DNA of 56,398 bases. Source: Bacteroidales bacterium (lineage in GTDB: Bacteria; Bacteroidota; Bacteroidia; Bacteroidales; Tenuifilaceae). Position 1 is the stretch's first letter; every line of letters starts with the position of its first letter. A program made the translations under genes and the position numbers. Below the pieces are notes generated by a model, which was not told the origin of the DNA, ran no database searches, and saw only the letters and a program-made list of their open reading frames with translations. The stretch is from positions 1-56,398 of the forward strand of contig JANYLA010000094.1 of assembly GCA_025361485.1 (NCBI GenBank), written 5' to 3'. This document shows positions 34,627 through 42,399 of the stretch, one piece after another.

Positions 34627-34656
34627 AAAGGATTCCTAATTAGGAGTCCTTTTTTG
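34627..34656 (+). terminator. rho-independent terminator after gcvT
   Basis: AAAGGATTCCTA (34627-34638) pairs with 34641-34652 with one wobble pair, then a T-tract. Confidence 0.85.
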
Positions 34657-34668
34657 TTTCACTTTTAC

Positions 34669-34676
34669 TACATTTG
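34669..34676 (+). promoter_or_regulatory. -7 box TACATTTG for the ComB-like gene
   Basis: A perfect TAnnTTTG 22 nt before the ATG at 34699; start near 34682. Confidence 0.55.
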
Positions 34677-34698
34677 CGGGCAATAATTCAAAAGCATA

Positions 34699-35412
34699 AT
34701 GAATACTGTTGAGGTTTGTTTTTCCACTGAACTTTTCAAAGTTTATGACCCAAAAGGCAAAATAGTGGTTGTTGTTGATGTGCTTAGGGCTACATCAGTT
34801 ATCTGCACTATGATGCATAATGGTGTTAAGGAGATAATTCCTGTTAAAACCGTTGAGGAGGCAAAAGAGTATAAAGATAAAGGCTACTTGGTTGTTGCTG
34901 AGCGCAATGGAGAGAAATTAGATTTTGCCGATTTTGGAAACTCCCCTTTTTTATTTACTAAAGAAGTTGTCGATGGTAAAACGTTAGTATACAGTACAAC
35001 TAATGGCACAAATGCCATAGCTGTTGGTAAAGATGCTGACCAAGTTGTTGTGGGTGCTTTCCTTAATTTTTCGGCCATAGTAAAATACCTGAAAGAGCAG
35101 AAAAAAGATGTTCTTATTCTATGCTCAGGGTGGAAAGGGAAATTCTGCATTGAGGATGCATTGCTCGCTGGAGCAATTTCAGGAAGCCTTATTGAATCAG
35201 GTGTTTTCTATACAAAATGTGATTCCGTTAATGCGTCAATTGATTTGTGGGCAATAGCTAAGGATACTATGGATACATATGTTGAGAAAATAGCTCAAAA
35301 ACATAGGTTGAAAAAGCTGGGACTTGACGATGTTATTGGTTATTGTTTTACAATAGATATTACATCGGTAGTGCCTGTTTTAAAGGATTTACTTATTGTA
35401 CCTTTGGGTTAA
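34699..35412 (+). CDS. 2-phosphosulfolactate phosphatase family protein (ComB-like)
   Basis: 237 residues. Family marks are VVVDVLRATSVICT (23-36), FADFGNSPF (about 77-85), LVYSTTNGTNAI (about 96-107) and LILCSGWKGKFCIEDAL (about 140-156). ComB in methanogens hydrolyses 2-phosphosulfolactate in coenzyme M synthesis. Bacteroidota that carry this family do not make coenzyme M, so the true substrate is likely another phospho-acid (sulfolactate or sulfonate metabolism is possible). Its neighbours are serine-pathway genes, whose substrates are also three-carbon phospho-acids. The family call is firm; the reaction is inference. Confidence 0.9.
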   Translation: MNTVEVCFSTELFKVYDPKGKIVVVVDVLRATSVICTMMHNGVKEIIPVKTVEEAKEYKDKGYLVVAERNGEKLDFADFGNSPFLFTKEVVDGKTLVYSTTNGTNAIAVGKDADQVVVGAFLNFSAIVKYLKEQKKDVLILCSGWKGKFCIEDALLAGAISGSLIESGVFYTKCDSVNASIDLWAIAKDTMDTYVEKIAQKHRLKKLGLDDVIGYCFTIDITSVVPVLKDLLIVPLG

Positions 35413-35603
35413 GGAGTTGTTATTAAATTTTTTATTTAGAATCATTATATTTAGATTTTATTGATTAATCGTAATTTATTAAAACTTATTGTTTTAATGA
35501 AAACTGTATAATAACGCTTTGGTTTAATTAGGAAAAATCAAAAAATAATTTGAATTTTGACCTTGGAATAAATTTTTAAACACAAATTAAAAGTTCAATA
35601 GTC

Positions 35604-36686
35604 ATGGAAAAACATAATTTTAACGCCGGTCCCTGCATACTTCCAAAACCAGCCATTGAAGCAACAATCAATGCTATTCGTAATTTTGATAATACAGGAA
35701 TTGGCCTTTTGGAAATCTCTCACCGTACACCAGGTTGGGAAAAAGTTATGGCTGAAACCGAGCAACTTTGGAGAGATTTGTTGAATATCCCCAATGAATA
35801 TGCTGTAATGTTTCTTGGTGGCGGTGCATCAACTCAATTTTATACCGTTGCTGCTAACCTATTGAACAAAAAGGCTGCATACCTTGAGACTGGTGTTTGG
35901 GCAAAAAAAGCGATTAAAGAGGCTAAACTATACGGAGCTGTTGAAGTAGTTGCATCTTCGGCTGATAAAAATTTCTCGTATGTTCCAAAAGGATATAAGA
36001 TCCCTGCCGATGCCGATTATTTTCACATCACAACCAACAATACCATTTATGGTACCGAAATTAAAACTGATATCGATTGCCCTATAAACCTAGTAGCCGA
36101 TATGAGTTCCGATATCATGAGCCGTCCAGTTGACATTAAGAAGTATGCTATGATTTATGGTGGTGCTCAAAAAAATGTTGGTCCTGCCGGTGTTACTTTT
36201 GTTATCGTTCGTAAAGACATTTTAGGCAAAGCCGAAAGAAAACTCCCAAGTATGGTTGATTACAAAACCCATATTGGCGAGGATGCCAAAGATAATTCAA
36301 TGTATAACACTCCACCTGTAATTTCAATCTATGTAATGTACGAAACCTTGAAATGGGTAAAATCATTGGGCGGTGTTGCTGCTATGCATAAAATCAATAA
36401 TCAAAAAGCCGATTTGCTTTATGGCGAAATTGAAAGGAATAAAATGTTTGTTGGTACAGCTGTTAAAGAGGATCGTTCTATCATGAACGTTTGTTTTGTA
36501 ATGGCTGACCAATACAAAGATAAAGAGGCTGCTTTCATGGATTTTGCTAAAAAAGCAGGTATGGTTGGTATTAAAGGTCACCGCTCGGTTGGTGGATTCC
36601 GTGCTTCCATTTACAATGCTTGCCCAATTGAAAGCGTTCAGGCTTTAGTTGACTGTATGAAAGAATTCGAAAAGCAAAATGCTTAA
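35604..36686 (+). CDS. serC: phosphoserine aminotransferase
   Basis: 360 residues. A class-V PLP enzyme: the N-terminal [10 protein letters not shown], the glycine loop [10 protein letters not shown] (70-79), the PLP lysine Lys190 in [12 protein letters not shown], and the C-terminal [14 protein letters not shown] with carboxylate-binding Arg. It converts 3-phosphohydroxypyruvate plus glutamate to phosphoserine. It lies upstream of serA, separated by a hairpin at 36710 that may attenuate. The 191-nt leader before it shows no clear riboswitch. Confidence 0.97.
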   Translation: MEKHNFNAGPCILPKPAIEATINAIRNFDNTGIGLLEISHRTPGWEKVMAETEQLWRDLLNIPNEYAVMFLGGGASTQFYTVAANLLNKKAAYLETGVWAKKAIKEAKLYGAVEVVASSADKNFSYVPKGYKIPADADYFHITTNNTIYGTEIKTDIDCPINLVADMSSDIMSRPVDIKKYAMIYGGAQKNVGPAGVTFVIVRKDILGKAERKLPSMVDYKTHIGEDAKDNSMYNTPPVISIYVMYETLKWVKSLGGVAAMHKINNQKADLLYGEIERNKMFVGTAVKEDRSIMNVCFVMADQYKDKEAAFMDFAKKAGMVGIKGHRSVGGFRASIYNACPIESVQALVDCMKEFEKQNA

Positions 36687-36709
36687 TTAGAATAACATTT
36701 AAATAAAAT

Positions 36710-36744
36710 AAGGTTGAATGATCAATGGTCGTTCAACCTTTATT
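36710..36744 (+). terminator. hairpin between serC and serA
   Basis: AAGGTTGAATGA (36710-36721) pairs with 36729-36740 with one wobble, then TATTTT. It is likely a terminator or partial attenuator; serA would then need its own promoter. Confidence 0.75.
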
Positions 36745-36790
36745 TTAAATTAATTATTCATGTCAATATTAATTAAAAACTATAATCGCC

Positions 36791-37714
36791 ATGGCAAAAG
36801 TTTTAGTAGCAACTGAAAAACCTTTTGCAAAGGTTGCAGTTGAAGGGATTAAAAAAATTGTTGAGGGAGCAGGATTTACCTTTGCACTTCTCGAGAAATA
36901 TACCGATCCAAATGATCTTGTAAAAGCTGTCGCAGATGCCGACGCGCTTATCGTTCGTAGCGATAAGGTTACCAAAGAAGTTATTGAAGCAGGTAAAAAC
37001 CTGAAAATTGTAGTTCGTGCTGGTGCTGGTTATGATAACCTCGATCTTGCTGCTTGTTCAGCAAAGGGTGTTGTTGCTATGAACACTCCTGGTCAAAATT
37101 CAAATGCAGTTGCTGAGTTAGCAATAGGTATGATGATATTTTCGGCACGTGGTCTTTTCCAACCAGGAACAGGTACTGAGATTATGGGTAAAAAGCTGGG
37201 CATTCATGCTTATGGAAACGTTGGTAAATATGTCGCAAAATACGGTAAAGGTTTCGGTATGGAAGTTTACGCATTCGACCCATTCGTTTCAAAAGATGTG
37301 ATTGAAAAAGATGGTGTAAAGGTTGTTGATACTATTGAAGAACTTTACAGTAAATGCGATTATGTTTCATTGCATATTCCTGCAAATGATAAAACAAAAA
37401 AATCAATTGGTTACGATATATTAACCAAAATGCCAAAGGGTGCTGCCTTAATCAATACAGCTCGTAAAGAGGTTATTGACGAGGAAGGAATGAAAAAGGC
37501 TTTTGCAGAACGTGCTGATCTTAAGTATGCTACTGATATCATGGCCGATTGTCATGCAGAGTTGGTTGAGAAATTTCCAGGTAGAGTTTTCTCAACCCCT
37601 AAGAAAATGGGAGCAGAAACAGCTGAGGCTAATATCAATGCTGGTTTGGCTTCTGCAAACCAAATCGTAGGTTTTATTAAGAATGGTGATAAGACATTCC
37701 AAGTAAATAAATAA
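36791..37714 (+). CDS. serA: short-type D-3-phosphoglycerate dehydrogenase
   Basis: 307 residues: only the catalytic plus NAD domains, with no ACT regulatory domain. The NAD loop is HAYGNVGKYVAKYG (139-152). The catalytic Arg225 is in NTARKEVID. The position normally held by the catalytic His (TPHxGAxT) reads TPKKMGAETAEA (269-280), a Lys instead. I recall the same replacement in the Bacteroides/Entamoeba type of the enzyme, so it is probably active. It oxidises 3-phosphoglycerate, the first step of serine synthesis. It is likely not feedback-inhibited through ACT domains. Confidence 0.94.
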   Translation: MAKVLVATEKPFAKVAVEGIKKIVEGAGFTFALLEKYTDPNDLVKAVADADALIVRSDKVTKEVIEAGKNLKIVVRAGAGYDNLDLAACSAKGVVAMNTPGQNSNAVAELAIGMMIFSARGLFQPGTGTEIMGKKLGIHAYGNVGKYVAKYGKGFGMEVYAFDPFVSKDVIEKDGVKVVDTIEELYSKCDYVSLHIPANDKTKKSIGYDILTKMPKGAALINTARKEVIDEEGMKKAFAERADLKYATDIMADCHAELVEKFPGRVFSTPKKMGAETAEANINAGLASANQIVGFIKNGDKTFQVNK

Positions 37715-37751
37715 ATTAGTTAGATGTTAATTGTTAAACGAAAGAGAGACT

Positions 37752-38099
37752 ATGGATCATAAGGAATTAGATGCGTGGAAGAATTCTGTTGATTTATCAG
37801 TAGAAATTTATTCTATCACAAAATCTTTTCCTAAGGAAGAAATGTTTGGGCTAATTCAACAGATGAGAAGAGCAGCTATTTCAGTACCTTCGAATATTGC
37901 TGAAGGCTGCGCTCGTAAGAGTTCGAAAGAAACCATTCATTTTCTTTATTTCTCATTAGGTTCGCTTGCTGAATTGGAAACACAAATTTTAATTTCTAAT
38001 CGATTAGGCTATATTTCAAACATTGATGAATTGATGTTGAAGATTAGCAAAGTTAAGCAAGTAACCCTAGGCATAGTCAGGTATCTGAATAAAGTTTAA
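37752..38099 (+). CDS. four-helix-bundle (23S rRNA intervening-sequence type) protein
   Basis: 115 residues from ATG 37752; an in-frame TTG at 37731 is less likely. The family pattern is clear: the helix-1 DAWKNSVDLSVEIYSITKSFPKEE (near 7-30), then GLIQQMRRAAISVPSNIAEGC (near 33-53) and FLYFSLGSLAELETQI (near 65-80). Such proteins are encoded in rRNA intervening sequences or alone in many Bacteroidota, and form pentamers; their role is unsettled. It interrupts the serA-DUF1015 pair. The flanks carry GATTAACGG-like words, which hints at insertion, but no target duplication is obvious. Confidence 0.92.
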   Translation: MDHKELDAWKNSVDLSVEIYSITKSFPKEEMFGLIQQMRRAAISVPSNIAEGCARKSSKETIHFLYFSLGSLAELETQILISNRLGYISNIDELMLKISKVKQVTLGIVRYLNKV

Positions 38100-38138
38100 T
38101 GATTTTCGATTAACGGTTCACGATTAACTTTTAAAAAA

Positions 38139-39380
38139 ATGGTTAAAATAAAATCTTTCAAGGGTATACGCCCACCAATGGAACTTGCCAAAGAGGTAGC
38201 TTCGCGCCCTTATGATGTGCTAAATTCAGCTGAGGCAAAAGCAGAGGCAGGAGAGAAATCACTTTTACACATCATCAAACCTGAAATCGATTTTGATCCA
38301 ATTATCGATGAGCATACTCAACCTGCCTATGATAAGGCAGTTGAAAATTTCAAGAAATGGCAAGCAAAAGGCTGGTTGGTGCAAGATAATACCGAAAAGT
38401 ACTACGTTTATGCTCAAACAATGGCTGGTCGTACTCAGTATGGTTTAGTGGCTTGCTGTAATATTGATGATTACATGAATGGTAAGATCAAGAAGCATGA
38501 GTTAACTCGCCCTGATAAGGAAGAGGATCGAATGATTCATGTTCGTATTCAAAATGCGAATGTAGAGCCAGTTTTCTTCGCTTATCCTGCCGTTAAGGAG
38601 ATGGATCAGATTGTTGAGAACGTTGTGAAAAATAACAAACCCGTTTACGATTTTGTTGCTGAAGATGGTTTTGGTCACCACTTCTGGGTAATTGACGATG
38701 CTAGTGTAAATAAACGAATTACTGAAATATTTGCTCAAATTCCTGCTCTTTATGTTGCCGATGGTCACCATCGTACAGCAGCAGCAGCAAGGGTGGGATT
38801 AGAGAAAAAGGCTGCTAACCCAAATCATACAGGAGATGAGGAGTATAACTTCTTCTTAGCAGTTATTTTCCCCGATAACCAATTGAGAATTATTGATTAC
38901 AATCGTACGGTTAAGGATCTTAATGGGTTAACTCCAAATCAACTTATTGAAAAGCTAAATGCAAATTTTGAAGTAAAGGAAATAGGAAAAGAGGTTTATA
39001 CACCTGCAAAGCTCCATAACTTCAGTATGTATCTTGAGGGAAAATGGTATTCATTAACCTCCAAATCTGGTACGTATAACGATAACGATCCGATTGGAGT
39101 TCTCGATGTTACCATTCTATCGAATATGGTTCTTGATCCTATCTTTGATATCAAAGATTTAAGAACATCAAAACGAATCGATTTTGTTGGTGGTATTCGC
39201 GGTTTAGGCGAGCTGAGCAAGCGTGTTGATAGCGGTGAGATGAAGGTTGCTTTTGCACTTTATCCTGTTTCAATGAAACAGCTTATTGATATTGCTGATA
39301 CGGGTAACATAATGCCTCCAAAAACAACTTGGTTTGAACCGAAACTGAGAAGCGGATTAGTTATCCATGAATTGAAATAA
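38139..39380 (+). CDS. DUF1015 protein (ParB/Srx-like fold, possible serine kinase)
   Basis: 413 residues, soluble. Motifs are RPYDVLN (23-29), KKHELTRPDKEEDR (118-131) and VADGHHRTAAA (207-217). The DGHHR segment looks like the GxxHR phosphate-binding motif of ParB/sulfiredoxin-fold proteins such as SbnI and archaeal SerK, which phosphorylate free serine. DUF1015 genes stand next to serA or serC in many Bacteroidota. A role in phosphoserine or serine balance is therefore plausible but unproven. No phosphoserine phosphatase gene is in this window. Confidence 0.9.
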   Translation: MVKIKSFKGIRPPMELAKEVASRPYDVLNSAEAKAEAGEKSLLHIIKPEIDFDPIIDEHTQPAYDKAVENFKKWQAKGWLVQDNTEKYYVYAQTMAGRTQYGLVACCNIDDYMNGKIKKHELTRPDKEEDRMIHVRIQNANVEPVFFAYPAVKEMDQIVENVVKNNKPVYDFVAEDGFGHHFWVIDDASVNKRITEIFAQIPALYVADGHHRTAAAARVGLEKKAANPNHTGDEEYNFFLAVIFPDNQLRIIDYNRTVKDLNGLTPNQLIEKLNANFEVKEIGKEVYTPAKLHNFSMYLEGKWYSLTSKSGTYNDNDPIGVLDVTILSNMVLDPIFDIKDLRTSKRIDFVGGIRGLGELSKRVDSGEMKVAFALYPVSMKQLIDIADTGNIMPPKTTWFEPKLRSGLVIHELK

Positions 39381-39396
39381 TTCTCATAAAATATAG

Positions 39397-39426
39397 AAAG
39401 AGCGCCCAAACGGACGCTCTTTTTAT
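39397..39426 (+). terminator. rho-independent terminator
   Basis: AAAGAGCGCCC pairs with GGACGCTCTTT (one mismatch), then a T-run. It ends the serine block. Confidence 0.88.
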
Positions 39427-39460
39427 TTAGAATAGTATTTTCTCCTCTTATTTTTCATTA

Positions 39461-39468
39461 TACCTTTG
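39461..39468 (+). promoter_or_regulatory. -7 box TACCTTTG for the YggS gene
   Basis: A perfect TAnnTTTG, 16 nt before the ATG; a very short leader with a start near 39475. Confidence 0.55.
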
Positions 39469-39484
39469 TGCAAAATATTTAGCT

Positions 39485-40162
39485 ATGAGCATCCAATCAA
39501 ATCTTCAAGAAATAAAATCCGCTATTTCACCGCATGTGAAGTTGGTTGCCATTTCAAAAACTCATCCTGTAGACATTATTATGGAAGCTTATAATTCGGG
39601 ACAACGAGTATTTGGTGAGAATAAGGTTCAGGAAATGGTTTCGAAGCACGAGGTAATGCCAAAGGATATTGAATGGCATTTGGTTGGACATCTGCAATCC
39701 AATAAGGTTAAATATATAGCTCCTTTTGTAAGCCTTATTCATTCTGTTGATAGCCTGAAATTATTGACTGTAATTGATAAAGAGGCAGAAAAGGTAGGAA
39801 GAGTAATTGATTGCTTACTTCAGATTCATATTGCAATGGAAGAGACAAAATTTGGTCTTTCATCCGAAGAACTAGATGAACTATTATCTAACCAAGAGTT
39901 TAAACAATTGAAGAATGTTAGAATAGTTGGATTTATGGGTATGGCGACCTTTACTGATAATGTTGAGCATATTCGTAGAGAATTTAAATTCCTCAAAGAT
40001 TTATTTAAAAATATTAAGGAAAGACATTTCTTCCGAAATGATTACTTCAGAGAGTTGTCAATGGGCATGTCTAGCGATTATACAGTTGCAATCGAAGAAG
40101 GAAGCACGATGGTAAGGGCTGGAAGTAGTATATTTGGAGTTAGAGATTACAGTCTAAAGTGA
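39485..40162 (+). CDS. YggS/PLPBP-family PLP homeostasis protein
   Basis: 225 residues, an alanine-racemase-like TIM barrel. The PLP-binding Lys25 is in LVAISKTHP. Further family motifs are VFGENKVQEM (42-51), EWHLVGHLQSNKVKYI (near 58-73) and the end SMGMSSDYTVAIEEGSTMVRAGSSIFG. It has no enzyme activity known; it binds and buffers pyridoxal phosphate and affects amino- and keto-acid balance. Cytoplasmic. The stop sits in an AAAGTGATAG word. Convergent with the alpha-solenoid gene at 40184. Confidence 0.95.
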   Translation: MSIQSNLQEIKSAISPHVKLVAISKTHPVDIIMEAYNSGQRVFGENKVQEMVSKHEVMPKDIEWHLVGHLQSNKVKYIAPFVSLIHSVDSLKLLTVIDKEAEKVGRVIDCLLQIHIAMEETKFGLSSEELDELLSNQEFKQLKNVRIVGFMGMATFTDNVEHIRREFKFLKDLFKNIKERHFFRNDYFRELSMGMSSDYTVAIEEGSTMVRAGSSIFGVRDYSLK

Positions 40163-40183
40163 TAGAACTCAGAACAACCTCAA

Positions 40184-40723
40184 CTATTCAGCCCCGTTTT
40201 TTTTAAAACTCTCAAGCATAACTATTGTTTCAGTCAGTAAAGATTGCTTCTCAATTGGAATTGTTTTTAATTTCGATTCAAGAGTTGCTATGTAAAGGTC
40301 GATGCTTTTTAAGTCAACACTCCCAATTGAATTTTCAATCACAGTGAACGCTTCAAAGGATGCTTGATAATCGCTACTGCAAAGTATATCAATAAAAAGA
40401 GGAAAGTAATCACCAAAGTCGAGATTGCTTTGCCAGCAGGCAGAAAGTAAACCGATTGTATTCGGATCTCCAATATGGCTTTGAATAGAATTGGCAATGA
40501 TTTCGGCAGCATCCTGATTCTTAATGTCACCGACTAATTCTAGAATTGCTTCCTTTAATGATAAACTACGATTTGTATAAATCATCTCCAATAATGGATT
40601 TAATATAAATAGTTTACCATTCTCTCTGAAATCTTGAATTAACGAAATAATTTGATTGTCGTTCATCGATTGTATTGTTGCTACAATAGTCTTCTGTTTC
40701 TCAGTTAGCGCGAGATTGCTCAT
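40184..40723 (-). CDS. HEAT-like alpha-solenoid protein, unknown function
   Basis: 179 residues, all helical, no signal peptide. Repeated helix pairs such as LLEMIYTNRSLSLKEAILELVGDI (near 43-67) and NQDAAEIIANSIQSHIGDPNTIGLL have the A-I-L spacing of HEAT/ARM repeats. It is likely a cytoplasmic binding scaffold. No family name recognised. A minus-strand TAACTTTA box near 40743-40750 may be its promoter. Convergent with the YggS gene. Confidence 0.8.
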   Translation of the reverse strand: MSNLALTEKQKTIVATIQSMNDNQIISLIQDFRENGKLFILNPLLEMIYTNRSLSLKEAILELVGDIKNQDAAEIIANSIQSHIGDPNTIGLLSACWQSNLDFGDYFPLFIDILCSSDYQASFEAFTVIENSIGSVDLKSIDLYIATLESKLKTIPIEKQSLLTETIVMLESFKKNGAE

Positions 40724-40837
40724 AATGATTAAAAATTTTTCGTAAAGTTAAGTAATCATTTATATAGTTTTATAATATGATATAAATTTCGCAACTAGCA
40801 GCTAAACAGCTTTTTGCATTTATAGATTTGAAGAACA

Positions 40838-40849
40838 TGATGTAAATCA
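40838..40849. promoter_or_regulatory. CRP/FNR-type box TGAT-GTAA-ATCA
   Basis: TGAT-N4-ATCA in the divergent region between the alpha-solenoid gene and the lipoprotein gene at 40963. The layout matches the site at 33330, with a different spacer. Confidence 0.4.
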
Positions 40850-40962
40850 ACCTTTTTTAACATATAATAAAGTCGTTTTAGGTGATAACATTTGAAAAAT
40901 ATATTAATTTTACTTGTTATATAGAATGTTTTCAAGATATTTACCAAAATAAAATTCAGGAT

Positions 40963-41886
40963 ATGGTAAAAGGATTAACAGGAATAAGGGCGGGGTTTAT
41001 TTATAGTTTTATTTTAACTGCCCTAGTTTTTGTATGTTGCTCATCTGAGAATAGGAAATCCGATAAAGTTCAAGTGGATATGAATACTCCCGAGCAGGAT
41101 AGCCTTGCCCTTAAAGGGATTAAGGCAGCAAAGCAGGTTTTCTATTCACTTCCATCGCCTCTTGAAACTGCAATGATCCTTAAAAGAGCAGGAGCAGTTT
41201 ATAATGAGGAAATATTGAACTCCGCCGATAATACATCGCGCTATAACACTAATAAAAGCATGGCTTTAAACTTAGGTATTTACAGTACCGATCTAAGTTA
41301 TGCTAGCCTTTTCGATCAAACTCAGGCTTCGATTCGATACATGACCGCTTCTAAAAAGATGGCCGAGGGACTTGGTATTCTAAATGCTATCGATAATACA
41401 ATTATTGAAAAACTTGAAGCGAACGTTAATAATAGGGATGTTATTCTTGATATTATCTCTGAAACGCTATTAAATACAAATTCAAACCTTGAGGAGAACG
41501 ATAGGGTTTCGGTTGGTTCAATTATTCTAGTTGGTGGTTGGGTTGAGGGTTTGTATATTGCCATCTCACTTGCCGAGAACTCTAAAACAGATAATACGGA
41601 GCTAATCAATAGAATCATCGATCAAAAGTTATCGCTCAACACGGTAATTAATCTGCTAAATCAGAGCAAAGATAATGCTGATATTAAATCGGTTTTAGCA
41701 GATGTTAATGAAATAAATGCTATTTACAGTCAGGTTAAAGTTTCGGTTTCAGGCGTTGAAGCTGTGCCTAATAAGAAGAGCGGAGTGACAACATTAAAAT
41801 CAAAGAATGTGACCTCGGTTAGCCCTGAGGTTTTCTCGAAACTCAAAGCAAAAGTTCTTGAGATTCGTAAAAAGTATACATTGTAA
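40963..41886 (+). CDS. lipoprotein, mostly helical, unknown function
   Basis: About 307 residues from ATG 40963; an in-frame GTG at 40882 would put 27 residues before the signal peptide and is rejected. Lipobox near Cys25/26 (LVFVCCSS). The mature part is helical and rich in Asn and Ser, with a long run of short helices (YNTNKSMALNLGIYSTDLSYASL near 100-122). Its C-terminus (KAKVLEIRKKYTL) is basic. The next gene begins 19 nt later and is also exported, so the pair probably acts together. No family recognised; conserved Bacteroidota envelope protein is my best description. Confidence 0.82.
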   Translation: MVKGLTGIRAGFIYSFILTALVFVCCSSENRKSDKVQVDMNTPEQDSLALKGIKAAKQVFYSLPSPLETAMILKRAGAVYNEEILNSADNTSRYNTNKSMALNLGIYSTDLSYASLFDQTQASIRYMTASKKMAEGLGILNAIDNTIIEKLEANVNNRDVILDIISETLLNTNSNLEENDRVSVGSIILVGGWVEGLYIAISLAENSKTDNTELINRIIDQKLSLNTVINLLNQSKDNADIKSVLADVNEINAIYSQVKVSVSGVEAVPNKKSGVTTLKSKNVTSVSPEVFSKLKAKVLEIRKKYTL

Positions 41887-41905
41887 AAATAATTCAAACC
41901 AAGAT

Positions 41906-42343
41906 ATGAAATCATTGGCTTACATTGCATTTGTCAGTATTCTCCTGACCGCATCGTTGACCGGTGGTGCACAATGTAAGAATTTTGCAAAGAAGATTTG
42001 CAAGCAAGAGCTTGCTCCATATATTCATGATGGAAACTTCAATGCGGCTATTCTTACTGAAGGTGAAGATGCGGAGTTATTCAAAACATTCTATGCCGGT
42101 CAGGAATACCGTATTTCGATATGCTGTGAGGAAACCTTACCAAAGGTAGAATTTAAGGTTTTTGATGTTGATAAAAAACTTCTTTACACTAATGCGAGTA
42201 ATAACTACTCAACATCATGGGATTTTAAGGTTGAAGCTACTCAACAGCTAATAATTGTAGTAAAAATCCCTACCGATGAAAAGAATGCTGATATTCCTAC
42301 AAGCGGATGTGTTGCAATTATGTTTGGCTTAAAAACGGAATAA
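41906..42343 (+). CDS. small secreted protein, unknown function
   Basis: 145 residues from ATG 41906, chosen because it gives a clean signal peptide (about 1-22, ending GGAQ). A longer in-frame start overlaps the upstream gene. The mature part has a Cys-containing head (CKNFAKKICKQ), then a small beta-sandwich look: FYAGQEYRISICCEETLPKVEFKVFDVDKKLLYTN, with alternating hydrophobics. It is probably periplasmic or surface exposed, a partner of the lipoprotein at 40963. Closed by the terminator at 42363. Confidence 0.82.
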   Translation: MKSLAYIAFVSILLTASLTGGAQCKNFAKKICKQELAPYIHDGNFNAAILTEGEDAELFKTFYAGQEYRISICCEETLPKVEFKVFDVDKKLLYTNASNNYSTSWDFKVEATQQLIIVVKIPTDEKNADIPTSGCVAIMFGLKTE

Positions 42344-42362
42344 TTGATTCATTAATAAAAAT

Positions 42363-42395
42363 AAAAAAGTCGCATATTTAATGCGACTTTTTTTT
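42363..42395. terminator. bidirectional terminator
   Basis: A 13-bp perfect stem AAAAAAGTCGCAT with its complement around ATTTA, T-run on the far side. Between the secreted protein (+) and uvrA (-). Confidence 0.94.
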
Positions 42396-42399
42396 GTGA

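Noticed and set aside
35413-35603. Possible riboswitch leader of serC
   Set aside because: AT-rich, no stable paired core or known motif seen.
36710-36744. Riboswitch or attenuator in the serC-serA gap
   Set aside because: Only a simple hairpin is visible; no alternative structure or aptamer-like conserved core.
40882-40962. GTG start 27 codons before the lipoprotein signal
   Set aside because: It would place a hydrophilic leader before the signal peptide; ATG 40963 fits.
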